In this document: positions 8,683 through 18,173 of the stretch, piece after piece
Layout of the letters: each line of letters begins with the position of its first letter
How positions within the stretch are numbered: the first letter of the stretch is position 1
Assembly: GCA_021818675.1 (NCBI GenBank)
Contig: JAKATR010000080.1
Span: 1 to 35,910, forward strand
Direction: 5' to 3'
Source: Thermoplasmata archaeon
Lineage (GTDB): Archaea; Thermoplasmatota; Thermoplasmata; Thermoplasmatales; Thermoplasmataceae
Length of the DNA stretch: 35,910 bases
Program-made: the position numbers and the translations under genes
Notes under the pieces: generated by a model
Told to the model about the DNA's origin: nothing
Database searches by the model: none
The model's input: only the letters and a program-made list of their open reading frames with translations

Positions 8683-10626
8683 TTATTTATAAACTTTTTC
8701 AGTGTATTTCCTGCTGGTTCCAAAGGGAATGAATGGTCTTCCGTTTCCTCTGTAGAACTTTGAGAAAAATTCCACATAAATCAGTCTTGCCCCCTGAATT
8801 CCAGGTTCAAATACAGCCAGAATAAGAGTAAACAGCTGACCAATTATGAGCACTACAACCCCAACAATTATAAGAGGTATGGAACCTGAGGAATTGGCAA
8901 TAAATACGCCATTAACCAGTTGAGAAAGAACAACTGTTGCTAAAAGCACTCCTAATATCCTGGTATAGGAGAGAACGTGGCTTATTATTGATGGAATTTC
9001 CACGGCTGCCCTTCCACCCTCTCCGTAAAGGATAAGGAGGATACCTGCCACAAGTATGGCTATATCCAGTGCTGCATAGGGATTGGTTGTAAGGCTTACA
9101 TTATATCCGTGCAGGAGCGAGAGACCAAAAATGGAAACGCTCCATACAAACATTAACCATCCTACCTTACCAACTATGCCCTTTCTTTCACCATAATTTG
9201 ATTCGTTGATTATTCCCATGACGTATCCAAGGGTAACCATAAAGAGACCGAAATAACCTGAAAGGAGGAGCATTTTCCCCGCTGATTTCAACGGACTGAA
9301 ATATGTGATGTGATACCCCAATATCTGTGAAGGCATGAAGGTAAACCCGAAGAACGAATTAAAGACGATTCCTGCAATCATTGCAGCTATGGACCCGGGA
9401 ATGAGTGCCTTGGCCAGAATCTTCATCTGCGGAGGCGACAGTATGGTGGATACGAACCTTGTAATCGATCCGGGAAGCCGTACATGGGGACCGGGAGTAC
9501 TCAGTCTCCTGATAACCCATAAGGATCCAAGGAGTATTATAAGGCCATAGCCGAAATCTCCAACCATTATTCCAAAGAAGATTGGGAATGCCAGAGCAAA
9601 GACGATCGTGGGATCAATTTCTGTTTCCTGAGGAAGAGAATAGAATTTTATGAAAAATTCAAACACTTTGAATCTATGAGGATTTTTCATTAAGGTTGGA
9701 GGTTTCTCTTCAGTTTCAATGATTTTGAGAATATATTTCCCATCGGTTGATTTTGATATTTCTTTTTCCAGTGCTGGAATATTATCACTGGGAATCCAGC
9801 CTTCCGCTGCAAAAATTGAATCTGACGAGGGAAATTTAGACAGAAGTTCAAGCTTCTTTGCCTCTATTTCCAGTGCCTCGGTTATAATGGCTATCCTTTC
9901 ATAATAACTCTGAGATAGTTCCTTAAGGTCTTCCTTAACCTCTTCGATCTCAGCAGTTACGGTCTTTTTTCTCTCCTCGAGCATTCTGGCATATTGGACA
10001 GGCGAACCTTCCATGGAAGGTATATGTACCATTTGCAGACCCTGCTCAGAGGCGATTTTTGCAAGTGCAGGTTCATCATCCTTTAAGACCGATACTGCAA
10101 GATAAAGTTCATTGATATTTATGATAAACGGCTCCTTTAAAATTGATCTCAGTTCTCCTTCCAGAGTCTGCGACTTCTTCTCTACGATATATGAAGATAT
10201 AACTGAATTATTGAAAATTTCAAGGTCAAGGCCTAGCGGTTCAAGTCTTCTGGCAACGGTTAACCTGTTATTGATATCCTTCAGATCAGTGTTTAAATCC
10301 TCAAGACGTCGTCTTGCAAAGCCCATCTCAGTATCAATATCGATCTCTTTGGCTCCCCTGATTACATCATCCGGGCTTTTGAATAGTTCCTTTCTTTGGA
10401 CCGGAACGGGAGGAAGGGCAGACAGATAATTTCTGAACCTGTTCAGCAGATTGAATATTTCATCCTTTCTTGCGTCACTGGAAACTCCGCTGAACTGACC
10501 TCTGAATTCCTGTGAGACGTCTTCAAACTGTATAGTCCTGAGATCATGGAATAGAGTCAGAACTTCGTCTTTCCTTGACCTTGAGACGATTATCATTACT
10601 CTGCTCATTTCCGTAGGCTTAAACAT
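8683..10626 (-). CDS. atpI: A/V-type ATP synthase subunit I (a-type membrane subunit)
   Basis: Soluble N-terminal coiled-coil half plus multi-TM C-terminal half (FGIMVGDFGYGLIILLGSL; ISHVLSYTRILGVLLATVVLSQLVN). Confidence 0.93.
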   Translation of the reverse strand: MFKPTEMSRVMIIVSRSRKDEVLTLFHDLRTIQFEDVSQEFRGQFSGVSSDARKDEIFNLLNRFRNYLSALPPVPVQRKELFKSPDDVIRGAKEIDIDTEMGFARRRLEDLNTDLKDINNRLTVARRLEPLGLDLEIFNNSVISSYIVEKKSQTLEGELRSILKEPFIININELYLAVSVLKDDEPALAKIASEQGLQMVHIPSMEGSPVQYARMLEERKKTVTAEIEEVKEDLKELSQSYYERIAIITEALEIEAKKLELLSKFPSSDSIFAAEGWIPSDNIPALEKEISKSTDGKYILKIIETEEKPPTLMKNPHRFKVFEFFIKFYSLPQETEIDPTIVFALAFPIFFGIMVGDFGYGLIILLGSLWVIRRLSTPGPHVRLPGSITRFVSTILSPPQMKILAKALIPGSIAAMIAGIVFNSFFGFTFMPSQILGYHITYFSPLKSAGKMLLLSGYFGLFMVTLGYVMGIINESNYGERKGIVGKVGWLMFVWSVSIFGLSLLHGYNVSLTTNPYAALDIAILVAGILLILYGEGGRAAVEIPSIISHVLSYTRILGVLLATVVLSQLVNGVFIANSSGSIPLIIVGVVVLIIGQLFTLILAVFEPGIQGARLIYVEFFSKFYRGNGRPFIPFGTSRKYTEKVYK

Positions 10627-10630
10627 AGAT

Positions 10631-10954
10631 CTATTCCCTTATGATTTCCTTTAACCTTTCCACGGCAAACCTGTAAAGTTCATCATCAGTTCCCTTATAT
10701 TTCATTGCCGTGGTTTCCGTTCTGGTTTTCGCTATCTCATTATCCCTAACTTTATCCATTTCAGTTTTCAGGGAAGCCATTTTTTCAATCCTTTCACTGG
10801 TCATCTTTGCAGTGAGCGACTTGAGCTTTTCTTCTCTCTCTTTCTTGGCCGCATTAATGGCATCCCTGCACTTCACTTCTTCATCGGCTATCTCCTTTCT
10901 GCTCTTCTCCTCAGCCTCTTTAATGGCTTTAAGCTCCTCTATTTCATTTACCAT
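10631..10954 (-). CDS. atpH: A-type ATP synthase subunit H (peripheral stalk)
   Basis: 107 aa coiled-coil, charged, immediately upstream of subunit I. Confidence 0.8.
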   Translation of the reverse strand: MVNEIEELKAIKEAEEKSRKEIADEEVKCRDAINAAKKEREEKLKSLTAKMTSERIEKMASLKTEMDKVRDNEIAKTRTETTAMKYKGTDDELYRFAVERLKEIIRE

Positions 10955-11081
10955 ATAATATCACCATAAGTGCAATTGCAAGTACCACCACTGAAACCCT
11001 TACTGCCAGAAGGATAAGCCTGTATCTAATGAATCTGATCTGGGATTCATTGAGTTGGCCCGAATAGACTCTCTTTTTCAT
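10944..11081 (-). CDS. Small single-TM protein (45 aa) inside the ATP synthase operon, not in the supplied ORF track
   Basis: My translation: MKKRVYSGQLNESQIRFIRYRLILLAVRVSVVVLAIALMVILYGK*. It fills the gap between subunits D and H and overlaps the atpH start by 11 nt. Confidence 0.6.
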   Translation of the reverse strand: MKKRVYSGQLNESQIRFIRYRLILLAVRVSVVVLAIALMVILYGK

Positions 11082-11094
11082 GATACCATTAACA

Positions 11095-11730
11095 TTAATC
11101 AATATCACCCGAGGTTATTTTCTTTTTCACAATCTTCAAAGTTGTGAAAGTATCCCTCTCCATTTCATCAAGGCGCATTCTGATGTACTTTGCCTGTGCA
11201 TTAAGATTTGGAATCAGGATGTTTTCAATGGCATTCGATCTCCTTTTCGTCCTGTCAATTTCATGAAGCAGTCTTCTCATTGAGTTTTCCTTCTCTGCAA
11301 CATTTATGAGCGACCTGAACAGCTTCTCGAATTTTGAAATTGCCTCGTCCACCGGGATTGGAACAGAAAGAGCACGATATTGCTCAGATAGGACTGCCTT
11401 TTCATAATCAATGTTAAGAACTGGTATTCTCACACCCATTACATTTTTTGGTTTGATCCCGACATTTGATTCTCCTGACATGTATGCAATGCGTTCAATG
11501 GTCATCATTCCAGAAGCAATTTCGGCATTGACCATGGAATTCAGGGCTTCTTCCACATCTTTCCTGAGGTTTTCCCTCAAGCCTCTGATCTCGGCGGCAA
11601 GTTTCAGAAACTCCATAACAAGGGCTGATCTTTTCATTTTTAGAAGATCCAGGCCCCTCTTTGAGAGCTTGATCCTTCTTCTCAACTTGATGAGTTCAAT
11701 CCTTGTGGGTCTGATTTCCATTGATGGCAT
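11095..11730 (-). CDS. atpD: A-type ATP synthase subunit D
   Basis: PTRIELIKLRRRIKLSKRGLDLLKMKRSALVMEF, characteristic N-terminus of subunit D. Confidence 0.95.
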   Translation of the reverse strand: MPSMEIRPTRIELIKLRRRIKLSKRGLDLLKMKRSALVMEFLKLAAEIRGLRENLRKDVEEALNSMVNAEIASGMMTIERIAYMSGESNVGIKPKNVMGVRIPVLNIDYEKAVLSEQYRALSVPIPVDEAISKFEKLFRSLINVAEKENSMRRLLHEIDRTKRRSNAIENILIPNLNAQAKYIRMRLDEMERDTFTTLKIVKKKITSGDID

Positions 11731-11731
11731 T

Positions 11732-13114
11732 TTAGTTACTCTTCCATTTTCCGTATTTAGTAATATGCTCCCTTTTGAGTCTCTTCATATCCTCTTCTGG
11801 CAATTCAGAAAGAAGATCATAGCTTATTCCAAGAGTTGCCTCTATGGTTCTGTCTTCATTGAGACCTTGGGCAACATATTTCTTCTCGAACTCCTCTGCA
11901 AATTTCAGATACAATCGATCATTGGCTCCAAGTGATTCTTCTCCTACGATTGCGCTGAGAGATCTCAGATCTTTACCGTTTGCATAGGCAGAATATAATT
12001 GATCAGCAACACCCCGGTGATCCTCACGAGTTCTCCCCTTACCAATACCCTGATTCATGAGCCTTGAAAGTGATGGAAGCACATCTACAGGTGGATAAAT
12101 GCCCTTTCTCTGGAGATCTCTGCTCATAACGATCTGGCCCTCTGTTATATAACCGGTCAGGTCAGGGATTGGGTTAGTAATGTCATCTCCGGGCATTGTA
12201 AGGATTGGAATCTGTGTAATTGAACCGTTTCTTCCCCTTATTTTTCCAGCCCTCTCATAAATCATGCTCAGATCAGTATACATGTATCCTGGAAAACCTC
12301 TCCTTCCGGGCACCTCTTCTCTCGCAGAAGAAATTTCCCTGAGGGCTTCGCAATAGTTGGTCATATCTGTAAGAATTACAAGTACATGGTATTCGCTGTG
12401 ATACGCCAGATATTCCGCCGCAGTTAAAGCCACCCTTGGAAGGATTATTCTCTCCATGGATGGATCAGATGATAGGTTCAGATAAATAGCCGCTCTTGAA
12501 AGGGCTCCTGTGTTTCTAAACTCATTTATGAAATAATTTGCCTCCTCGCTGGTTATACCCATGGCCCCAAATATAACGGCGAACCCCTCATCCTTGCCAA
12601 TAACCTTCGCCTGTCTGGCAATCTGTGCAGCCAGCATGTTGTGTGAAAGACCTGAACCTGAGAATATGGGCAGTTTTTGTCCTCTGACAAGAGTGTTCAT
12701 CCCATCAATGGTCGAAATACCTGTTTGAATGAATTCTGAAGGTTCTTCCCTTGAATATGGGTTCATTGAACTTCCCACAATCTCAAGTTTTTCCTTTGAT
12801 ACAATGGCCGGTCCCTGATCGATGGGTTCTCCAAGACCATTGAAAATTCTCCCAAGTATTGAATCTGAAACAGATATTTTTGACGCTTCTCCCGTAAATC
12901 GCACTACGGTATTTCTGTTGTCTATACCTGTTGTTGGGCCAAATACCTGAACAACTGCCATACCTTTCCTTGTATCAAGAACCTGACCGGATCTGATCTG
13001 ACCGTCAGGGGTTTCAATGGAAACCATTTCATTGTAGCCTGCATTGCTTATACCTTCCACAAAAATTAATGGTCCGCTGATCTCCTTAATGCTTTTGTAG
13101 CCCACTTTAACCAT
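11732..13114 (-). CDS. atpB: A-type ATP synthase subunit B
   Basis: [21 protein letters not shown] start at 13114 (track start at 13153 overlaps atpA); [28 protein letters not shown]. Confidence 0.96.
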   Translation of the reverse strand: MVKVGYKSIKEISGPLIFVEGISNAGYNEMVSIETPDGQIRSGQVLDTRKGMAVVQVFGPTTGIDNRNTVVRFTGEASKISVSDSILGRIFNGLGEPIDQGPAIVSKEKLEIVGSSMNPYSREEPSEFIQTGISTIDGMNTLVRGQKLPIFSGSGLSHNMLAAQIARQAKVIGKDEGFAVIFGAMGITSEEANYFINEFRNTGALSRAAIYLNLSSDPSMERIILPRVALTAAEYLAYHSEYHVLVILTDMTNYCEALREISSAREEVPGRRGFPGYMYTDLSMIYERAGKIRGRNGSITQIPILTMPGDDITNPIPDLTGYITEGQIVMSRDLQRKGIYPPVDVLPSLSRLMNQGIGKGRTREDHRGVADQLYSAYANGKDLRSLSAIVGEESLGANDRLYLKFAEEFEKKYVAQGLNEDRTIEATLGISYDLLSELPEEDMKRLKREHITKYGKWKSN

Positions 13115-13115
13115 A

Positions 13116-14870
13116 TTAAACACTCTCCAAGACTTTCTTAACTTCCTGAGCAATGCTCTCCTTCATTTCATCATGATACTTCTGGAAATCAGAATCTCTT
13201 ACCTCTTTCATCCTTGAAATAAGGCTTCTGCACTTCATCTTCTGTAGCGTTGCCATTTGTGCCCCTTTGGAGACTGCCTGATCTTCCATATCGCCAAGAT
13301 AAAGTATGCTCTGCAGCATGAGAAATTGCTTTTTCATTGAGCAGAACTGATCTATTTCGTCAAAGGCACTCTGCTGAAGGAAATCCTCCCTGATCATTCT
13401 GGCCGTGTCAAGAACGACCTTTTCCCTGTCAGGTAGAGCGTCGTAACCCACCAGCTGTACAACCTCCTGCAATTCAGCCTCCTTTTGAAGTATTGCCATT
13501 GAATTTTTATATAATTGGGGCCAGCTTTCAGACACATTTTTAGAAAACCATGGCAGAAGCTCATTCTGATATAGAGAATAGCTGTTCAGCCAGTTTATTG
13601 AAGGGAAATGTCTTCTTGATGCAAGGGAAGCGTCAAGCGCCCAGAAAACCCTTGTAACCCTCAGGGTATTCTGTGATACTGGCTCAGAGATATCTCCTCC
13701 CGGGGGAGAAACTGCGCCAACAATAGTGATTGATCCAATTCGTTCAGGCAATCCAAACACCCTCGAATTTCCTGATCTTTCATAAAATTCTGATAGTCTT
13801 CTTCCAAGATATGCAGGATATCCCTCTTCACCTGGCATTTCCTCAAGTCTTCCAGAAATTTCTCTGAGGGCCTCAGCCCATCTGGATGTACTATCAGCCA
13901 TCAACGCAATGCCATACCCCATATCCCTGTAATATTCTGCAATGGTAATGCCTGTGTAAATACTTGCTTCCCTTGCTGCTACTGGCATATTGGAAGTATT
14001 TGCAATCAGTATGGTTCTTTCCATAAGCGGTTTTCCGCTCTTTGGGTCCTGAAGCTCAGGGAAGGTTGTGAGAATCTCTGTCATTTCATTTCCCCTTTCT
14101 CCGCATCCTACATAAACTACAATATCACTGTCTGCCCACTTTGAAAGCTGATGCTGCACAACTGTTTTTCCGCTGCCAAAGGGACCCGGAACAGCTACTG
14201 TTCCTCCCTTTGCCACTGGGAACAGGCTGTCTATGACTCTCTGCCCCGTGATCAGAGGTATCTGTGGAGGAAGCTTGTTCTGGACTCTTCTTGAAACCCT
14301 TACAGGCCACTCCTGCTTCAGCCTCAGATCTACCATACCTGAGTCAGTCTTCAGTTTGGCCACAGTTTCTGTTATGTTGAATGAACCTGATTTAATTTCA
14401 GTAATTTCTCCGGATAATCCCAATGGAACCATTATTTTATGAAGAATAAGTGAGGTTTCCTGCACTTCGCCGATTATATCGCCCTGACCGACCTTAGCGC
14501 CTTTGGATACCGTAGCCTTGAAATCCCACTTCTTGTTTTGATCCAGAGGCGGGGCGGTATACCCTCTCATAATGAAATCACCAGTCTTCTCTCTTATAAC
14601 GTCGAGAGGTCTCTGAATACCATCATAAATGGATTGAAGCAGGCCTGGACCAAGCTCAACTGATAGAGGCTTTCCCGTGGATTCCACGGGCTCACCAGGT
14701 CTAATGCCCGTGGTATCTTCATATACCTGAACAGTGGCCTCATTTCCAGAGATTTTGATTATTTCTCCAACAAGACCCATCTGGCCCACTTTAACAACAT
14801 CGTACATCCTCTGATTTTCTATGCCTTCTGCAATAACCACTGGTCCTGATACCCTAATAATTACTCCCAT
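13116..14870 (-). CDS. atpA: A-type ATP synthase catalytic subunit A
   Basis: [15 protein letters not shown]-loop, [43 protein letters not shown]. Confidence 0.97.
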   Translation of the reverse strand: MGVIIRVSGPVVIAEGIENQRMYDVVKVGQMGLVGEIIKISGNEATVQVYEDTTGIRPGEPVESTGKPLSVELGPGLLQSIYDGIQRPLDVIREKTGDFIMRGYTAPPLDQNKKWDFKATVSKGAKVGQGDIIGEVQETSLILHKIMVPLGLSGEITEIKSGSFNITETVAKLKTDSGMVDLRLKQEWPVRVSRRVQNKLPPQIPLITGQRVIDSLFPVAKGGTVAVPGPFGSGKTVVQHQLSKWADSDIVVYVGCGERGNEMTEILTTFPELQDPKSGKPLMERTILIANTSNMPVAAREASIYTGITIAEYYRDMGYGIALMADSTSRWAEALREISGRLEEMPGEEGYPAYLGRRLSEFYERSGNSRVFGLPERIGSITIVGAVSPPGGDISEPVSQNTLRVTRVFWALDASLASRRHFPSINWLNSYSLYQNELLPWFSKNVSESWPQLYKNSMAILQKEAELQEVVQLVGYDALPDREKVVLDTARMIREDFLQQSAFDEIDQFCSMKKQFLMLQSILYLGDMEDQAVSKGAQMATLQKMKCRSLISRMKEVRDSDFQKYHDEMKESIAQEVKKVLESV

Positions 14871-14874
14871 TATT

Positions 14875-15201
14875 TCACCTGTTTAGATCGATTCCTAACA
14901 CTCTTTTTGCCAGCTCAGACAGAGATTCTTCATTCCTGATCCCAGGAAGAGGAATAAACATGATAAGAGGGTTTGTTGAAGTTTCAACGGTGGAAAGAAG
15001 TTTCCTGTCCATATGCTCCTTAAAGGATTCGGAGACAAGAATCATGGAATATTCTTTGGAATTCATAAGGTCCATAAGGAGCTTTATTCCTGTTTGGCCC
15101 TCCTCATCATAGGAATCGGCGATCCCTATGAGCTTAAAGCCAAGGGAAATATTTCTCTCCCCTATTACTGCAATTTTCCCCTTACCGCTTTCTTTTATCA
15201 T
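14875..15201 (-). CDS. atpF: A-type ATP synthase subunit F
   Basis: 108 aa, [19 protein letters not shown]; between C and A genes. Confidence 0.9.
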   Translation of the reverse strand: MIKESGKGKIAVIGERNISLGFKLIGIADSYDEEGQTGIKLLMDLMNSKEYSMILVSESFKEHMDRKLLSTVETSTNPLIMFIPLPGIRNEESLSELAKRVLGIDLNR

Positions 15202-15202
15202 T

Positions 15203-16267
15203 TCACACCATTATCAATAGTTCCTTTATCTTTGCCGGTTCAAGCCCATAAACTTTTCCATTCACTATTTTTCTGATATTATCCCTTTCATTTTCAGCCC
15301 TTAACATAACAGAAAATATGGAACCCATAGAATTGCTCTGCGTGGAAAGCAAATCAAGATATTTTTTAAGAATTGAGCCCTGTATTTTCTGCTCAAGCAT
15401 GGGCATACTCATCTTTGTGTTCTGTTCTCTTTCAATCATAATTGTAAGGAGATCCTCAATCATTTTCACATGATCCGGATTTCCTGTAAGCTGGTTAAAG
15501 AACTCCTCCAGCCTTGAAACTTTAATGTTTCCGAAGGGTATAAGCCCTGGCAGGAGTAAATCAAATGGAAGTTTCAGGTAATGCCCCTTCATTAATATCA
15601 TGATATTTCTTTCATCAACTCTGGCTTGAAAATAACGTATAATTGCCCCTTCATCTCCTCTGAAGAATTTAATTGAATCCATCAATCTTTCATAATGCAT
15701 TATGTCCAGGGAATAGAGCAGGATGGAAAGATCTCCCGTTTTTCTAAAATTATCCATATATTTGAGCATCTCAATTCCATAACCCATCTTCACCAGATAC
15801 TTGGAAATCGATTCAATGTCACCCTCCTCTGACATAATGTTGTAATCTTCCTTGGTTAGGAGAGAGGTTCTCATTCCAATGGGTATCTTCTTGTCGTTTA
15901 CAAGGAATATATCAGTTTCGGATATTGGCCTGTTAAGGAATTTAGCCGTAAGGAGGGACTTTATGCTTTCGATGTCCCATCTTGATAAATAAGCCGTGAT
16001 AAATGATCTGGCTGATGGAGGAGTTCCTTCTGCCAGTCTAACTATGATCTCTATCATTCTCCTGTTAGATGCAATTTCCACGAGATTCTTTCCTTCATAA
16101 GTATTGAATAATTCAACCAGATCTTTCTTGAAAGAGGTTTCATTGAGAATTCTTGTGATTTCTTCAAAATTAGGAGCTTCGCTAAGCCTGTTGATCTGTT
16201 CACTGTTGAGAAGCTCCGTCTTTATAAGTCTGCTTCTGCCATAATTGCCGGCAAAGGAAATTTCCAT
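15203..16267 (-). CDS. atpC: A-type ATP synthase subunit C
   Basis: 354 aa, V-ATPase subunit d/C-like; NYGRSRLIKTELLNSEQINRL; operon position between E and F. Confidence 0.9.
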   Translation of the reverse strand: MEISFAGNYGRSRLIKTELLNSEQINRLSEAPNFEEITRILNETSFKKDLVELFNTYEGKNLVEIASNRRMIEIIVRLAEGTPPSARSFITAYLSRWDIESIKSLLTAKFLNRPISETDIFLVNDKKIPIGMRTSLLTKEDYNIMSEEGDIESISKYLVKMGYGIEMLKYMDNFRKTGDLSILLYSLDIMHYERLMDSIKFFRGDEGAIIRYFQARVDERNIMILMKGHYLKLPFDLLLPGLIPFGNIKVSRLEEFFNQLTGNPDHVKMIEDLLTIMIEREQNTKMSMPMLEQKIQGSILKKYLDLLSTQSNSMGSIFSVMLRAENERDNIRKIVNGKVYGLEPAKIKELLIMV

Positions 16268-16836
16268 CAGTTTGCACCAATATTTTCAAGTATCCTGGCT
16301 TCTAACTCTGGTTTTATTTCTTTAAACAGCCTGTCTATCCTGAAATCCATAATCTTTTCAGCATTTGCTGAGCTGCATATAATACCCATTTTGATTGCCG
16401 GGTCTTTCTTAATATTTATTTGATTTTTTTTGCCTTTTAAAAACTCAAAGTCCTCAGGGGAGCAATTGACAATAAAATCTCCACCAAGCTCTTTCTCCGC
16501 TATGGCCATAGAATCATTTAGTATCTCTTCATATTCCTTCCCATGCTTCAGAGTTGAAAGTTTTGAGTTAAGGTGCTCCATGAGCGCATTTACAATTTCC
16601 GTTTTTCTATTCAGGATAATGGAATTCTTCTCCATATTAATGGAATCATGCTCTCTTCTCCTGGCTACATCAATATCGGAGTCCATTCTTGCTTTGAAAT
16701 CCTCCTGCATAGTGCTCAATTCTTCAACAGAAGACCTGGATATAGTTTCCAGTTCCGCAGCACACTGACTTCTAATATATGCAAGGCGGTCTTCCCTGTT
16801 TTTCTCTATATCTGCCAGAATTTCTTTAATGGCCAT
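16267..16836 (-). CDS. atpE: A-type ATP synthase subunit E
   Basis: 189 aa coiled-coil N-terminus and globular C-terminus; operon position. Confidence 0.88.
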   Translation of the reverse strand: MAIKEILADIEKNREDRLAYIRSQCAAELETISRSSVEELSTMQEDFKARMDSDIDVARRREHDSINMEKNSIILNRKTEIVNALMEHLNSKLSTLKHGKEYEEILNDSMAIAEKELGGDFIVNCSPEDFEFLKGKKNQINIKKDPAIKMGIICSSANAEKIMDFRIDRLFKEIKPELEARILENIGAN

Positions 16837-16844
16837 TTAAACCT

Positions 16845-17081
16845 TCACAGAATTCCGAGCAGCAATACAATACCCAGAACCAATCCTATGATCCAAAGCG
16901 TCTCTGGAATAACGAAAAAGAAGAGAACCTGTCCAAACTTCTCTGGTTTCTCTGCTATTATTCCCATTCCAGCAGCGCCAATACCCTGCTGTGCCATTCC
17001 CGTACCTATAAGACCCCCCATTATTGCTATTGCCGCAGCAATAGCCACAAAGGGATATGTTGAATCTGTAATCGCTACCAT
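16845..17081 (-). CDS. atpK: A-type ATP synthase subunit K (proteolipid ring)
   Basis: 78 aa two-helix hairpin with GTGMAQQGIGAAGMGIIAEKPEKFG and carboxylate VIPETLWIIGLVLGIVLL. Confidence 0.93.
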   Translation of the reverse strand: MVAITDSTYPFVAIAAAIAIMGGLIGTGMAQQGIGAAGMGIIAEKPEKFGQVLFFFVIPETLWIIGLVLGIVLLLGIL

Positions 17082-17295
17082 TAACTTTCCTCAAGGCTAA
17101 TTATCCTTACTTATTTAAAAGTGATTGCAAAGGTTCTTAAAGTATTAAACTGGGAAAGAAGATGAGTTCATGACACAGGTCCAGACAATAAAATCTCTGA
17201 GATTCTAAGTGAACGAATTTGTAATTTTCCAGACAAAAAATAGAAGTGAGAACTATGAAGTGAACTTATGCAGTTACTATAATCTGAGCAGAAAA

Positions 17296-17315
17296 CCCAC
17301 GATTTCCGTCGTGGG
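17296..17315. repeat. IS200/IS605-end-like hairpin 1
   Basis: CCCACGA-TTTCCG-TCGTGGG perfect 7-bp stem, followed directly by ATGAATAAG. Confidence 0.5.
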
Positions 17316-17472
17316 ATGAATAAGAAATTCCTAATAAACGAGAAAATATGTCTAATATAGTCCACAGGGTCTACCGGATTTGAAGTCTCATAATCCATCA
17401 AAAAATTGATTGTGAGAGATTCAGTAAGATCTCTGAATCGAATTAAAGGGGCACTTTCAATAATGGAGAAAC

Positions 17473-17493
17473 CCCACTCCCTTCAAGGATGGG
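17473..17493. repeat. IS200/IS605-end-like hairpin 2
   Basis: CCCACTCC-CTTCAA-GGATGGG stem with one bulge, followed directly by ATGAGAGTG; same layout as hairpin 1. Confidence 0.5.
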
Positions 17494-17583
17494 ATGAGAG
17501 TGAACCGATTATAATATATAATTATAAAGATATATATAAAGGATATCTTCTAATATCTCTGTAATTATCCTTCATTAACAGGT

Positions 17584-17856
17584 GAAATTCGGAATTCGTC
17601 TTTTTTACAGGAGGTTCCAACGGCTGATCATTTCGCTTGGTATGAACTGACACATCGGGGCGCCAGACCTATAGTTAAGGCATTAACCGAAATTGTTATA
17701 GCTGCTTTAGCTCGAGAGGACGCACCTTACGTTGTCGAAATGATATCTTTGGCTGCGGATGAAATGCTTGCTTCCTCGACAATTGCGGTTGAAAGTATTG
17801 AGGATATCTTGGCAGTAACCGTAGCAGCTAATCCAGCAATCAGGGTAGTTATATGA
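17584..17856 (+). pseudogene. Orphan coding-like fragment without a canonical in-frame start
   Basis: Open frame GEIRNSSFLQEVPTADHFAWYELTHRGARPIVKALTEIVIAALAREDAPYVVEMISLAADEMLASSTIAVESIEDILAVTVAANPAIRVVI*. No ATG/GTG/TTG in frame upstream of the internal Met at 17743. Confidence 0.45.
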
Positions 17857-18173
17857 GTAATAGCCGACTTTGTGGTTGGATTTTAAATTATTACCAATAT
17901 TTTTATTTTTAAGGCCCTCTTTGGTTTAGTGGGAGTAAATGAATCCCATTTTTCTTCTCAGTACTGTCTGTATCTAAGCCTAAAACTCTTAATTCTCACT
18001 GATTGGTCCAATCATTATTCAATCTAATCTCGGAAAAGGTATATTGCTTGCTTTATTCGCATAGAATTGTATTCCTTTGCTTACCCCCAGAATGTTAAAG
18101 AGATCCATTTTTAATAATATGGTATCTGACAGAAGTTTGATTTAAAAAAGAAAAATTACTATGAAGACATTTC

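Noticed and set aside
11411-11935. 174-aa plus-strand ORF antisense to atpD/atpB
   Set aside because: Antisense shadow of highly conserved genes; hydrophobic bias expected from the opposite strand.
16573-17100. 175-aa plus-strand ORF over atpE/atpK
   Set aside because: Antisense to the proteolipid gene; Pro/Ile-rich composition is a strand artefact.
18001-18013. GATTGGTCCAATC inverted repeat
   Set aside because: Short (6-bp arms) and isolated; expected by chance and not linked to a clear promoter.
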